Notes under the pieces: model-generated | Told to the model about the DNA's origin: nothing | Seen by the model: only the letters and a program-made list of their open reading frames with translations | Database searches by the model: none | In this document: positions 6,896 to 13,232 of the stretch, one piece after another | How the letters are laid out: every line of letters starts with the position of its first letter | Numbering within the stretch: the first letter of the stretch is position 1 | Source of the DNA: Terriglobia bacterium | GTDB lineage: Bacteria; Acidobacteriota; Terriglobia; Terriglobales; Acidobacteriaceae | DNA: 32,221 bases | Reading direction: 5' to 3' | Assembly: GCA_032252755.1 (NCBI GenBank) | Contig: JAVUPY010000072.1 | Coordinates: forward strand, 1-32,221 | Translations under genes and position numbers: made by a program

Positions 6896-7000
6896 CTTGT
6901 CGCGCCAGGTCGCTTCATGTATTGCCTGTAAGTTTTCCCGCACGACGCTCAGGAGAAAAGAATCGAGGACTCGGTGCTTGGACGTGTCACCCCGTATTGG
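6890..7000 (-). pseudogene. Fragment of a receiver/zinc-domain gene (copy of the 3' part of 7234-7902)
   Basis: The reverse strand reads RVLDSFLLSVVRENLQAIHE here, which matches CLRSFPLSVLHENLQEVQEA of the response regulator just upstream on the same strand. DNA similarity is visible between about 6906-6985 and 7371-7450. The copy has lost both the leading and the trailing C-x2-C pairs and stops shortly after (ATWRDKA). It is a decayed partial duplicate, not a functional gene. Confidence 0.6.
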
Positions 7001-7039
7001 TATCTCCCGTAGTCGCCGAGAAATGGAACTCCGCACCCG

Positions 7040-7083
7040 ATGATGCCCCTGTCGGATTAGTCGTGACTGGTCAATATTGCTCA
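7040..7083 (-). promoter_or_regulatory. Crp/Fnr-type palindrome within the fragment patch
   Basis: TGGTCAATATTGCTCA (7068-7083) is one of the best palindromes in the window. On the reverse strand CATCAT follows after 22 bases (7045-7040); on the forward strand no -10 box is seen. No intact gene starts close downstream, so it may be the relic of a duplicated promoter or act on the radical SAM gene from a distance. Confidence 0.5.
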
Positions 7084-7112
7084 TATTCCCTGGTTTTAGG
7101 TGGGGCGCGGTT

Positions 7113-7235
7113 CAGGAGACAACAGAGCCTGTTAGGGTCTGAATGGTGCGAACGCCTCCTGAGATACTGAGCAGTTCAAAAGGAACGGCGCTGGTGGTGA
7201 AACCGATCTGGACGCAGCGAACGACTGATTTGTTC
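7113..7235. pseudogene. Inverted and direct fragments of the small gene at 760
   Basis: On the reverse strand 7172-7132 reads FELLSISGGVRTI, matching EELLSISGGVRNI of the gene at 760. On the forward strand 7190-7234 carries GTGGTGAAACC and then the 3' end GATCTGGACGCAGCGAACGA, identical to 940-959 of the same gene, continuing through its stop codon. The two pieces lie head to head, so the original copy was rearranged. Confidence 0.6.
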
Positions 7236-7902
7236 ACGAACTGATCGCTCGGGGAATGTTCTTCGCAACCGGTCGATCGTCCGCACCGGCGCTTTTAGGT
7301 GCCTTGGGCGAAGTGACGTCTCGCGAGAAATCAACAACATACCTCACGATTTCGGGGCAGAACAAACACGCTGCTTCTTGTACTTCCTGCAAGTTTTCGT
7401 GCAGCACGCTGAGTGGGAACGAGCGCAGACAATTCGTACACGTGATGACGATGAAGGGAACTCCGTTGGAGTCTTTCCCGTTTCGTGGAATCCAGACAGG
7501 CGCGGACTGGCTCTGGTGCTCCGTACTGCGCTGGGCCGAAGTGTCAAGTAGCCGTGCGACCGTCTTGAGCAATGCAGCGGGTCCAGAACCGTTCTTGGAA
7601 TGGAAAGCATCGGCAATCACGCCGCCAGGCACGGAATCGCCGGACAAGTATGCACCACTGCTGGCGATGACTGAGATCTGGGGAAACCTTCGCCGCAAAA
7701 CGGACAACAGTTCAAAACCAGACATATGTGGCATGTTCAGGTCAGAAATAATGAGGTCCGGCAAGTTGGGAGCCTTCAGTTGCAACAGAGCATCCAGGCC
7801 ATTCTCTGCCGTGCTTACGACGTATCCGCTAGCTCGTAATAAGAGAGCCTGGGTATCTCGAACTGACTTTTCATCGTCCACAACCAGAATGTGAAACTTC
7901 AT
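7234..7902 (-). CDS. Response regulator: receiver domain plus C-terminal zinc-binding domain
   Basis: A 222-residue protein. Residues 1-120 form a complete receiver domain: acidic pair in HILVVDDEKS, phospho-acceptor Asp54 in IISDLNMPHMSG, Ser/Thr site SSG and Lys103 in FHSKNG. After a linker the C-terminal part has two C-x2-C pairs (Cys155/158 in ITCTNCLRSFPLS; Cys179/182 in ACLFCPE), so the output is probably a small zinc domain rather than a DNA-binding helix-turn-helix. Its binding partner is unknown. GAGG lies 8 bases before the ATG. A long inverted repeat lies upstream (7955-7996). A fragment of its 3' end is duplicated at 6890-7000. Confidence 0.88.
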   Translation of the reverse strand: MKFHILVVDDEKSVRDTQALLLRASGYVVSTAENGLDALLQLKAPNLPDLIISDLNMPHMSGFELLSVLRRRFPQISVIASSGAYLSGDSVPGGVIADAFHSKNGSGPAALLKTVARLLDTSAQRSTEHQSQSAPVWIPRNGKDSNGVPFIVITCTNCLRSFPLSVLHENLQEVQEAACLFCPEIVRYVVDFSRDVTSPKAPKSAGADDRPVAKNIPRAISS

Positions 7903-7954
7903 TGGTGCAACCTCATAGAACTTTTGGCGATCGGCGAACAGTGATGATGAAAGC

Positions 7955-7996
7955 GGGGAGCATCTGCATTTCCCCTGATAAAACGCGCTGCTCCCC
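7955..7996. other. 8-bp inverted repeat in the leader of the response-regulator gene
   Basis: GGGGAGCA (7955-7962) and TGCTCCCC (7989-7996) are perfectly complementary with a 26-base loop. They lie about 50-95 bases upstream of the ATG at 7902. This may be an mRNA leader structure or a protein site. No T-tract follows on either strand. Confidence 0.35.
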
Positions 7997-8052
7997 CCAT
8001 GGCCCTGGGCCCACTGACAAGAGTTACTCTGCCCTATGTGAGCGCCTTGCGC

Positions 8053-8095
8053 TGTTCAATAGTGATCACGCTGTTAAGTTAGGCCCGGCTAGTAG
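8053..8095 (+). promoter_or_regulatory. Crp/Fnr-type promoter, upstream one of a tandem pair
   Basis: TGTTCAATAGTGATCA (8053-8068) is followed after 21 bases by TAGTAG (8090-8095). Start expected near 8102. A second promoter of the same type follows 118 bases downstream. Confidence 0.55.
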
Positions 8096-8170
8096 AAGCA
8101 TTTAGGACCAAAGTGCAATTCTGGTGTGCCTTTGCTCACCGCGGCTGCTTGGCATTATTTTTGAGCGATG

Positions 8171-8213
8171 TGGTCAATATTGAACAGTCGGGGTGTTTGC
8201 ATTGGAGGATATT
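8171..8213 (+). promoter_or_regulatory. Crp/Fnr-type promoter, downstream one of a tandem pair
   Basis: TGGTCAATATTGAACA (8171-8186), then GTC, and GATATT (8208-8213) after 21 bases. Start expected near 8220. The stretch 7903-8406 contains no convincing gene, so the pair probably serves the small frames at 8407 and 8497. Confidence 0.65.
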
Positions 8214-8406
8214 TGTTTGTCCAAAGCTGAACTCCTCGATTCGAGGAGCAGTCCAGCGGCGCTTTCTTGAGGGGGAGAGTGCCTCTGCCGCTGGGCTTCG
8301 AATTGATCTCAGAAAGGGTGCCGATATGCAGGAACAACCCAGTCGAATGCACTGCACACCCGCGTGACATACCAGGGAATCATCTACACCATATGGAGAA
8401 GGTGCA

Positions 8407-8475
8407 GTGAAGCGATCGGAAGTGGAAAGAATGAAGCGACTCTGCTCCAAGCTAAGAAGTCGCATTTCTGCTTAG
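8407..8475 (+). CDS. Possible tiny basic peptide (22 aa)
   Basis: GTG 8407 opens a short frame, MKRSEVERMKRLCSKLRSRI followed by SA. GGAGAAGG lies 4-11 bases upstream, a strong ribosome binding site for so small a frame. It precedes the zinc-ribbon frame at 8497 by 21 bases and may be its leader or partner. Nothing beyond composition supports a function. Confidence 0.35.
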   Translation: MKRSEVERMKRLCSKLRSRISA

Positions 8476-8496
8476 CAGTTACTGGGGAGTCGGATT

Positions 8497-8697
8497 ATGA
8501 CGGTCGAATTCTTGAGGAAAGATCCAGAAGATCACAGCGCGAAGTTGGAGAGTATCTGTCCGAACTGTTCCCAGAAAATTTCGGCTTATACGGCAGAGAC
8601 GCTAAGCAATAAAGAATTAAACCACAAATGTCGGGAGAAGCGGCTCGCGTCTCATCCACGCCCTCCACTCAACTCGCCTAAGAAGAAGCTGTATTGA
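8497..8697 (+). CDS. Small zinc-binding protein (66 aa), unknown
   Basis: The protein has CPNC at residues 21-24 followed by HKC at 43-45 (LESICPNCSQKISAYTAET ... ELNHKCREKR), consistent with a single zinc knuckle, and a basic Pro-rich tail ending KKKLY. GGGGAG lies 7 bases before the ATG. It is probably transcribed from the tandem palindrome promoters at 8053 and 8171. No family is recognised. The Cys pattern is like that of other small proteins in the window. Confidence 0.55.
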   Translation: MTVEFLRKDPEDHSAKLESICPNCSQKISAYTAETLSNKELNHKCREKRLASHPRPPLNSPKKKLY

Positions 8698-8807
8698 GCC
8701 CGTCCGACTAGAAGCCTCTAATCGTTAAGACCCGTCATATTGTATTTACTTTTAGCAATGATTCGGAATCCTGAGCGCCAGAAATGCCGAACATGGGAGC
8801 CGTTCCC

Positions 8808-8963
8808 TCAGAGGTAGTTGCTCCTGGGTTCGCATGTGTGGCTGAGGTACTCCTTAGCATCAACGCAATTCATCTGGCACTTGTGGCAGCGGATCGGCCC
8901 CTTTACGACGGGCGCTATTTTCTTCGGGAGAGGTTCCTGAGTCTTTGGGCATCGGGACTTCAT
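8808..8963 (-). CDS. Possible small zinc-finger protein (51 aa)
   Basis: The reverse frame from ATG 8963 reads MKSRCPKTQEPLPKKIAP, then IRCHKCQMNCVDAKEYLSHT, CEPRSNYL. The Cys/His spacing (C-x2-C, C, then H-x-C) looks like a zinc finger, which random frames rarely give. There is no clear ribbon family and no strong ribosome binding site, and in-frame upstream starts exist up to 9047. The palindrome at 9127 has only a poor -10 (TGTATT) on this strand. Coding is uncertain. Confidence 0.35.
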   Translation of the reverse strand: MKSRCPKTQEPLPKKIAPVVKGPIRCHKCQMNCVDAKEYLSHTCEPRSNYL

Positions 8964-9126
8964 ACGCAGATGATACGCCACCGTGGACATACGCGTGCAT
9001 AGCACGGATACCTGACCGGCTCCGCAGACTTGATCGCCCTCGTGCAAAGGGCGAATGGTGTGCCGATTCCGTGAATTGTGCCAGCCGGAAACGCAACAGA
9101 ATACAACCGAGACAAAAATCCTTAGG

Positions 9127-9169
9127 TGTGCTGTTTTGCACAGTCCCGGTTCGCAAGTTGGCGCACATT
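9127..9169 (+). promoter_or_regulatory. Crp/Fnr-type promoter of the receiver operon at 9214
   Basis: TGTGCTGTTTTGCACA (9127-9142), then GTC, and CACATT (9164-9169) after 21 bases. Start expected near 9176, 38 bases before the ATG. Confidence 0.6.
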
Positions 9170-9213
9170 AGTGGTGTGTCGTGCTCCGCATATTTTCAGC
9201 GGAAAAGGAACTC

Positions 9214-9645
9214 ATGCCTATGATGTCCACTAGCTTTGAGCTGGAGCGAGATCAACGTACAGTCCTGTGCATTGACGAGGAACAGCCGGCACTCACGGAT
9301 CGAACCGCATTGCTCGAGTCAGCAGGGTATCGCGTCTTTGCGGCAATGAACGCGAATGCAGCTATGCAGTTGTTTGTGAATCACGAAATCGATCTGGTTC
9401 TTTCCAATAATCATCTCCGCGGAGTTTCCGGTGCGGAACTCTCGATATTCATGAAGCAGGTCAAGCCCGTATCTGTGGTCCTGCTTTCCAATAGTGCACA
9501 GATCCCGGCAAACCTCCTGAGTCTGGTGGATGCCTGCATAGAACAGGACGGCTCCCCCAAGGATTTGCTCCGATGTTTGCGACGGGTACTGCCCACAAAA
9601 TCGGCAGTGCAAACAGATAGAGCCTTATTGTTGAAAGAGGCGTGA
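9214..9645 (+). CDS. Degenerate receiver-domain protein
   Basis: A 143-residue stand-alone receiver fold. The fold is clear (TVLCIDEEQPALTDRTALLESAGYR..., then IDLVLSNNHLRGVSGAEL, then VSVVLLSNSA), but key residues are changed. The phospho-acceptor Asp is Asn65, the following MP is LR, and the active-site Lys position appears to be Gln (ACIEQDGS). It is therefore unlikely to be phosphorylated by the usual route and may act as a constitutive or decoy receiver. AAAAGGAA lies 3-5 bases before ATG 9214, so the longer frame from 9181 is rejected. The normal receiver gene follows after 9 bases, so the two are an operon under the promoter at 9127. Confidence 0.8.
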   Translation: MPMMSTSFELERDQRTVLCIDEEQPALTDRTALLESAGYRVFAAMNANAAMQLFVNHEIDLVLSNNHLRGVSGAELSIFMKQVKPVSVVLLSNSAQIPANLLSLVDACIEQDGSPKDLLRCLRRVLPTKSAVQTDRALLLKEA

Positions 9646-9654
9646 CATAGCTTG

Positions 9655-10134
9655 ATGGCAAGTTCAACTCAATCCGTCAGGGCGATTGGCGCAATTCCTC
9701 AGCAGGCCGATCGGGGCCCTGAGGGCTCGCGGCAGGTGGGAAGGGCGAGCCCGGAGGGACGATTTCGGTTGCTGGTCGTGGACGACGACGAAGCGATTCG
9801 GGAAATCATGTCCGCCATGTTGACCGAGCAAGGCTATGAGATAGTGACCGCGGAAGATGGCCGGCAGGCGCTCGAACTCTTGCCTCAATTCCGCCCGCAT
9901 CTTTTAGTAACTGACCTGAGAATGCCGCGCATGGCCGGCGATGAGCTGGTCAGGATCGTGCGAGAAAGTTTTCCCCAGCTCCCGGTCATCGTAGTCAGTG
10001 GAGAATTCCTCCCCGATGAATTTCCCACCAGCTTCCAGGCCGATGCCTTTCTTTCCAAGGGCGATTGTTTCATCACGGCGCTTGAAGTCAAGATCACGCA
10101 GCTGCTCTCGCGCCCCGAACTAAGCGCACGATAG
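9655..10134 (+). CDS. Single-domain response regulator
   Basis: A 159-residue protein with a polar 35-residue N-terminal extension and then a full receiver domain. The acidic cluster is in LLVVDDDEAIRE (Asp43-45), the phospho-acceptor is Asp87 in LLVTDLRMPRMAG, the Ser/Thr site is VVSGE and Lys135 is in AFLSKGD. No output domain follows, so it would act through protein contact, as CheY-like proteins do. It is 9 bases downstream of the degenerate receiver gene and 10 bases upstream of the DUF3309 gene, so the three are probably one transcript. TTG 9652 is a less likely start. Confidence 0.9.
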   Translation: MASSTQSVRAIGAIPQQADRGPEGSRQVGRASPEGRFRLLVVDDDEAIREIMSAMLTEQGYEIVTAEDGRQALELLPQFRPHLLVTDLRMPRMAGDELVRIVRESFPQLPVIVVSGEFLPDEFPTSFQADAFLSKGDCFITALEVKITQLLSRPELSAR

Positions 10135-10144
10135 GAGAATTGAA

Positions 10145-10300
10145 ATGCTCGGCACCATTCTGATTATTGTCGTAATTCTGATGTTACTTGGGGCCCTTCC
10201 GCGCTGGCCGCACAGCCGGCAGTGGGGTTATTTCCCCAGCGGCGGTTTAGGTCTGATTCTGGTCATCTTGATCATTCTGGTGCTGTTGGGCCGCATCTAG
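10145..10300 (+). CDS. DUF3309 small membrane protein (51 aa)
   Basis: The sequence MLGTILIIVVILMLLGALPR, then WPHSRQWGYFPSGGLGLILV and ILIILVLLGRI, is a textbook DUF3309 protein: two hydrophobic segments around the conserved PxWPHSxxWGYxPSGGLG loop. The family is widespread in Proteobacteria and Acidobacteria, has no known function and often accompanies stress genes. AGGAG lies 6-7 bases upstream. It ends the receiver operon that begins at 9214. Confidence 0.9.
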   Translation: MLGTILIIVVILMLLGALPRWPHSRQWGYFPSGGLGLILVILIILVLLGRI

Positions 10301-10325
10301 TTTCCAAAGCCATCCGAAGCTGCGA

Positions 10326-10361
10326 GTGTGCCTGCCCAGAAATCTAGAGTAGGCAGACACG
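10326..10361. other. Imperfect hairpin after the receiver operon
   Basis: GTGTGCCTGCC (10326-10336) and GGCAGACAC (10352-10360) can pair with one or two mismatches around a 15-base loop. It lies 26 bases after the DUF3309 stop and may end or stabilise that transcript. There is no T-tract. Confidence 0.3.
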
Positions 10362-10517
10362 ATTACCTTCTCGTGAGTTGGATGGGCTCGCTTGTCTGCT
10401 CTCGCGATGCCACGCGATCTTGTGCTGGACATACGAAAAGAAGAGTAAAATGACATTAATCAGTTTGCGGTTACTCGGCTTCAGCCACAGGTAGCCCCCT
10501 CTAAGCGAGAGATTCTT

Positions 10518-11309
10518 ATGCCCGTACAACGCCGCATCCCAGAGAAGAAGACAAGACAGAAGGTCGCCAAGCGAAGTGTGAACGCGCGCCGATCACCCCC
10601 TCGTCGAGCATCGTCCCCTAATGAGGTAATGCTCGATTCCGCAAACGTGAGCTCAGCACCTGAGCCGACCGCCGCATTCGATCCCAGCCTCCTTTTGACA
10701 AAGCTTGCAGCCGGGAAAACCAGCCAGGAATATCAAAGTAACGAAAACGTCTTCTCACAAGGGGACACCGCGGATGCGGTGTTCTATATCCAAAGCGGCA
10801 AAGTGAAGCTCACGGTTGTATCCAAACGCGGCAAAGAGGCCGTGATTGCCATCCTCACGGAAGGTAGCTTTTTTGGTGAGAGTTGCCTGGCGGGCCCGCC
10901 CCTTCGAATGTCCACTGTGAGTGCAGTCCAGCGGAGCACCATCATCCGGGTGGAAAAGGCTGAAATGGTACAACTGCTCCATCGGGATCCGAGATTTGCC
11001 GAGCGTTTTCTTGCCTACCTGCTTTCCCGAAACATCCGCATGGAAGCGGACCTGGTAGATCACCTGTTCAATTCCAGTGAAAAGAGACTGGCTAGACTTC
11101 TTCTGCTCTTGGCGAATTTTGGCCAAGAGTCCCAGCCGATCCCTGTGGTTGCGAAGGTTAGCCAGGAGACGCTTGCCGAAATGATCGGCACGACGCGCTC
11201 GCGCGTCAGCTTCTTCATGAATCGGTTTCGGCGGTTGGGCTTCCTGGACTATAACGGCGGAGGCATGCGCGTTCACAGTTCATTGGTGAGCGTTGTGCTT
11301 CACGACTGA
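10518..11309 (+). CDS. Crp/Fnr family transcriptional regulator no. 1
   Basis: A 263-residue regulator with a disordered basic N-terminal extension (about 50 residues), a cyclic-nucleotide-binding domain (about 55-170) and a C-terminal winged helix-turn-helix (about 185-255). The phosphate-binding cassette is complete: FGESCLAGPPLRMST, with Glu121 and Arg130 in the positions used for cAMP/cGMP in the family. No Fe-S cysteine cluster of FNR type is present. The recognition helix is ETLAEMIGTTRSRVSFFMN; compared with CRP, the Glu that reads TGTGA is replaced by Ser, so a different site is expected. The palindromes in this window are the obvious candidates. It has no such palindrome of its own. 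It is a paralogue of the gene at 19218. Confidence 0.92.
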   Translation: MPVQRRIPEKKTRQKVAKRSVNARRSPPRRASSPNEVMLDSANVSSAPEPTAAFDPSLLLTKLAAGKTSQEYQSNENVFSQGDTADAVFYIQSGKVKLTVVSKRGKEAVIAILTEGSFFGESCLAGPPLRMSTVSAVQRSTIIRVEKAEMVQLLHRDPRFAERFLAYLLSRNIRMEADLVDHLFNSSEKRLARLLLLLANFGQESQPIPVVAKVSQETLAEMIGTTRSRVSFFMNRFRRLGFLDYNGGGMRVHSSLVSVVLHD

Positions 11310-11400
11310 CAGCCCCGCTATCCGCTGCAATTCGTGAATACTTCGAACAAGGCACCCCAATCGCTTTGCTGTACGCCAATCGCAATCGAGCGGAAATAGA

Positions 11401-11443
11401 TGAGCAATTTTGAACAGACACAAAACCGCGGCGCGACTATGTT
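11401..11443 (+). promoter_or_regulatory. Crp/Fnr-type promoter of the half-receiver/cupin operon
   Basis: TGAGCAATTTTGAACA (11401-11416), then GAC, and TATGTT (11438-11443) after 21 bases. Start expected near 11450, which excludes the TTG start at 11444 for the next gene. Confidence 0.65.
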
Positions 11444-11461
11444 TTGTCATGGTGCGCCCGA

Positions 11462-11944
11462 ATGACTTGCTTAATGGCAATAAGCGATGAGATGCAGTGC
11501 GATCCGTTATCCAGCCGTGACAAGCCATTGGTGGAGACAGAGAAACCGGAAATGCTTGTCTGGTTCCTGAATCCTCCGGGCCTGCCTCTATCCGTTGTGG
11601 CCGCCGCAATGAAGCAAGTACGACGAAGGCTACCAATTGTGATCTTGTCGGATCGGCCGCAGGTGTCCGATGAGGAGTTCCAGAGAGTAGATGCGATTGC
11701 CATTTTGTCCAGCGAAGCGCCGTCCTTTCTGCCAATGCTCCAGCCGTTCTTAAGTCCGGAACCGGGTCCTGTCCCATTCCTGCGGAATAAGGGCGCGATG
11801 AAGTTTCGAAACGAATTCGGCCGCCATCAGCCGCGCGTCCTCGATGACCTGAAGACCACTGTCGACTCTCTTTCTCCCACGGTGCGACGACAAGTAATTG
11901 CAGAGCTCCGTACTGTCTTAGCGGACTTGACGGATGCAGCCTGA
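11462..11944 (+). CDS. Truncated receiver-like protein
   Basis: About 160 residues. The central part (EMLVWFLNPPGLPLSVVAAA, then LPIVILSDRPQVSDEEF, VDAIAILSS) resembles the second half of a receiver domain, from the region of the phospho-acceptor to the last strand. The acidic pair and the acceptor Asp are absent. The C-terminal region is helical (LDDLKTTVDSLSPTVRRQV). It is therefore a signalling-inactive or repurposed receiver. The start is uncertain: ATG 11462, 11474 and 11492 all lie downstream of the predicted transcription start, and none has a good ribosome binding site. It precedes the cupin gene by 20 bases. Confidence 0.6.
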   Translation: MTCLMAISDEMQCDPLSSRDKPLVETEKPEMLVWFLNPPGLPLSVVAAAMKQVRRRLPIVILSDRPQVSDEEFQRVDAIAILSSEAPSFLPMLQPFLSPEPGPVPFLRNKGAMKFRNEFGRHQPRVLDDLKTTVDSLSPTVRRQVIAELRTVLADLTDAA

Positions 11945-11964
11945 TGAATGGGGGCAGCTGAACA

Positions 11965-12492
11965 ATGGCCATAATTGCGAATGCTCGCAACAAGAATGAA
12001 AAGAGTGACAGCTTAAACAGATTGCCATGGTTGGCGAATCCTCTGTTGAGGTTCGATCTGTCACGGGAACTCCAGGAGCTGAGGAGCAAAGACTCCTGGG
12101 ATCGAGAAACAGGGCGGAGCTCCAAGACTCTTGCGAAGTATCAGGATTTCCGGATCGTCCTGGTGCTCATGAAGGCCAACACTCAGATGAACCAGCATCG
12201 AGCTGAGGGAAGAGTGTCCATCCACCAGCTACTCGGCAAGATGTGCGTACGTGTTCCGGAACAAGAGGTCAGGCTTTCTGCGGGAGAATTATTAGTGTTG
12301 GATGGTGGCGTTCTTCATGATCTTGAAGCTCTTGAAGAAAGTTGCTTCCTGCTGACAATCTCCTGGCGTGCCGACAGACTGAATGCGAGCGAATTCGCGG
12401 AGGCCTCCGCAGAGCGCAAGGTGGATGAGGACGCTGAGTTGCGATTCGAAGATGAAGGCGCTCCCACGGCGCAAGGAAAGCGACAGGGATAG
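11965..12492 (+). CDS. Cupin-fold protein
   Basis: A 175-residue protein. Residues about 55-130 form a small cupin barrel: SSKTLAKYQDFRIVLVLMKA, then HRAEGRVSIHQLLGKMCVRV, then LSAGELLVLDGGVLHDLEAL and CFLLTISW. The metal ligands are partly kept (H-x-x-x-G, HDLEA), so a metal site is possible but not certain. The N-terminal segment (LPWLANPLLRFDLSRELQEL) is a conserved lead-in for this subfamily, which I associate with acidobacterial stress loci. The C-terminus is acidic and disordered. It is cotranscribed with the half-receiver gene. Substrate or role is unknown. Confidence 0.82.
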   Translation: MAIIANARNKNEKSDSLNRLPWLANPLLRFDLSRELQELRSKDSWDRETGRSSKTLAKYQDFRIVLVLMKANTQMNQHRAEGRVSIHQLLGKMCVRVPEQEVRLSAGELLVLDGGVLHDLEALEESCFLLTISWRADRLNASEFAEASAERKVDEDAELRFEDEGAPTAQGKRQG

Positions 12493-12633
12493 ATGGTCTC
12501 CGGCGTTCTAGCCGGTGGTCGTGCCTCCTGAGGCATCTGGAAGGGCAGGGAATAGACTCGCGAGCACATTGTCATACTACGTACAGCTAGCGTGCTGGAT
12601 CCGCTTCGGATGACGAGCAGGATCAAGCACTCA

Positions 12634-12834
12634 TTACGCTGAGTTCAGCATTTTATTGCACTCCAGACACCTCGACTCGTAACGCGACGTGATGAGCCCA
12701 CAAGAAGGACACATCCTCTGAGAGGTAAAGTCGCGGTCGTGCGGGTTCATCCTGAGCAGCTTCCTCAGCGACGCCGACAAGTAGGCACGTAGAATACGAA
12801 AACGTACAACAAACGGATGCAAGATATTAGCCAT
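12634..12834 (-). CDS. Small zinc-ribbon protein with basic N-terminus (66 aa)
   Basis: A basic amphipathic N-terminal half (ILHPFVVRFRILRAYLSASL) is followed by a zinc ribbon with Cys42/45 and Cys56/59 (MCPSCGLITSRYESRCLECN). The pattern CPxCGxIxxxxxxxCxxC is that of small rubredoxin-like or ribbon proteins that I associate with acidobacteria. AGG lies 3 bases before the ATG, a poor site. The DUF2934 remnant with promoter D lies directly upstream on the same strand, so that promoter may now drive this gene. Confidence 0.72.
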   Translation of the reverse strand: MANILHPFVVRFRILRAYLSASLRKLLRMNPHDRDFTSQRMCPSCGLITSRYESRCLECNKMLNSA

Positions 12835-12858
12835 AACCTGGTTTCGCGTTTCTGACGC

Positions 12859-13020
12859 TCAGCCACGATCGCGACTGGCAGCAGGCTGAGCGAGAGGTGC
12901 TTGCCAGAAGTGCGCGAGAGTTCGAACGGTTCCAGGTAGTCGACTCGGTGCGGAAGCCATCCCGACGTACTTCTTCCTGGCGGTGAGTTCTTGCGATTCC
13001 TTGTACTTGGAACTCAACAC
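12859..13020 (-). pseudogene. Truncated DUF2934 paralogue
   Basis: The reverse frame from GTG 13020 reads SSKYKESQELTARKKYVGMA, then SAPSRLPGTVRTLAHFWQ. It matches the N-terminal half of the gene at 2774 (KKYVKMSSALRRPTEDDVRTLAYQI), but the D-W-.-.-AE helix is lost and the frame stops after 53 residues. The upstream promoter and leader copy D match promoter and leader copy C, so the whole cassette was duplicated and inverted, then decayed at its 3' end. A residual function is possible but unlikely. Confidence 0.6.
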
Positions 13021-13048
13021 GTTTTGCCTCTGCGTAATTCTTGAAAAA

Positions 13049-13095
13049 CTAAGAAAGGAGAACTTCAGAGGGACTGACTTAGTTCAGGGGATCTG
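13049..13095 (-). repeat. Leader element, copy D
   Basis: On the reverse strand it reads CAGATCCCCTGAACTAAGTC, AGTCCCTCTGAAGTTCTCCT, TTCTTAG. Hairpins TCAG/CTGA and CAG/CTG are both kept, as is CTAAG/CTTAG. It is closest to copy C, including the preceding CAGCTCATT and the following TTTTCAAG. Confidence 0.7.
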
Positions 13096-13127
13096 AATGA
13101 GCTGAAGGCAAATCTTGCTCTAGCTCG

Positions 13128-13156
13128 ACGCTACACCTCTTGCACCGATCAGTCAA
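13128..13156 (-). promoter_or_regulatory. Promoter D (TTGACT-N17-TAGCGT)
   Basis: On the reverse strand TTGACT (13156-13151), 17 bases, TAGCGT (13133-13128). The leader element follows 38 bases after the start of the -10 box. It would transcribe the DUF2934 remnant and perhaps the zinc ribbon at 12634. Confidence 0.6.
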
Positions 13157-13232
13157 CGAAGCAGGCATCGCGGTCACAGCCAGGCGCCGGGCTCCTTCTT
13201 ATGCACAACAGGTTCGTGAACTGGACCCAACG

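Noticed and set aside
7068-7083. Promoter reading rightward from this palindrome
   Set aside because: The base run 21-22 positions to the right is GC-rich (GCGCGG), so only the leftward direction remains possible.
11325-11413. Sequence translating as REYFEQGTPIALLYANRNRA, recalling flavin reductase LLYANR segments
   Set aside because: Only about 25 residues, no flanking similarity, and it ends inside the operator at 11401. Chance or an unrecognisable relic.
11280-12125. 281-codon open frame on the minus strand opposite the half-receiver and cupin genes
   Set aside because: It is the shadow of two real plus-strand genes; composition is unlike protein and no motif is seen.
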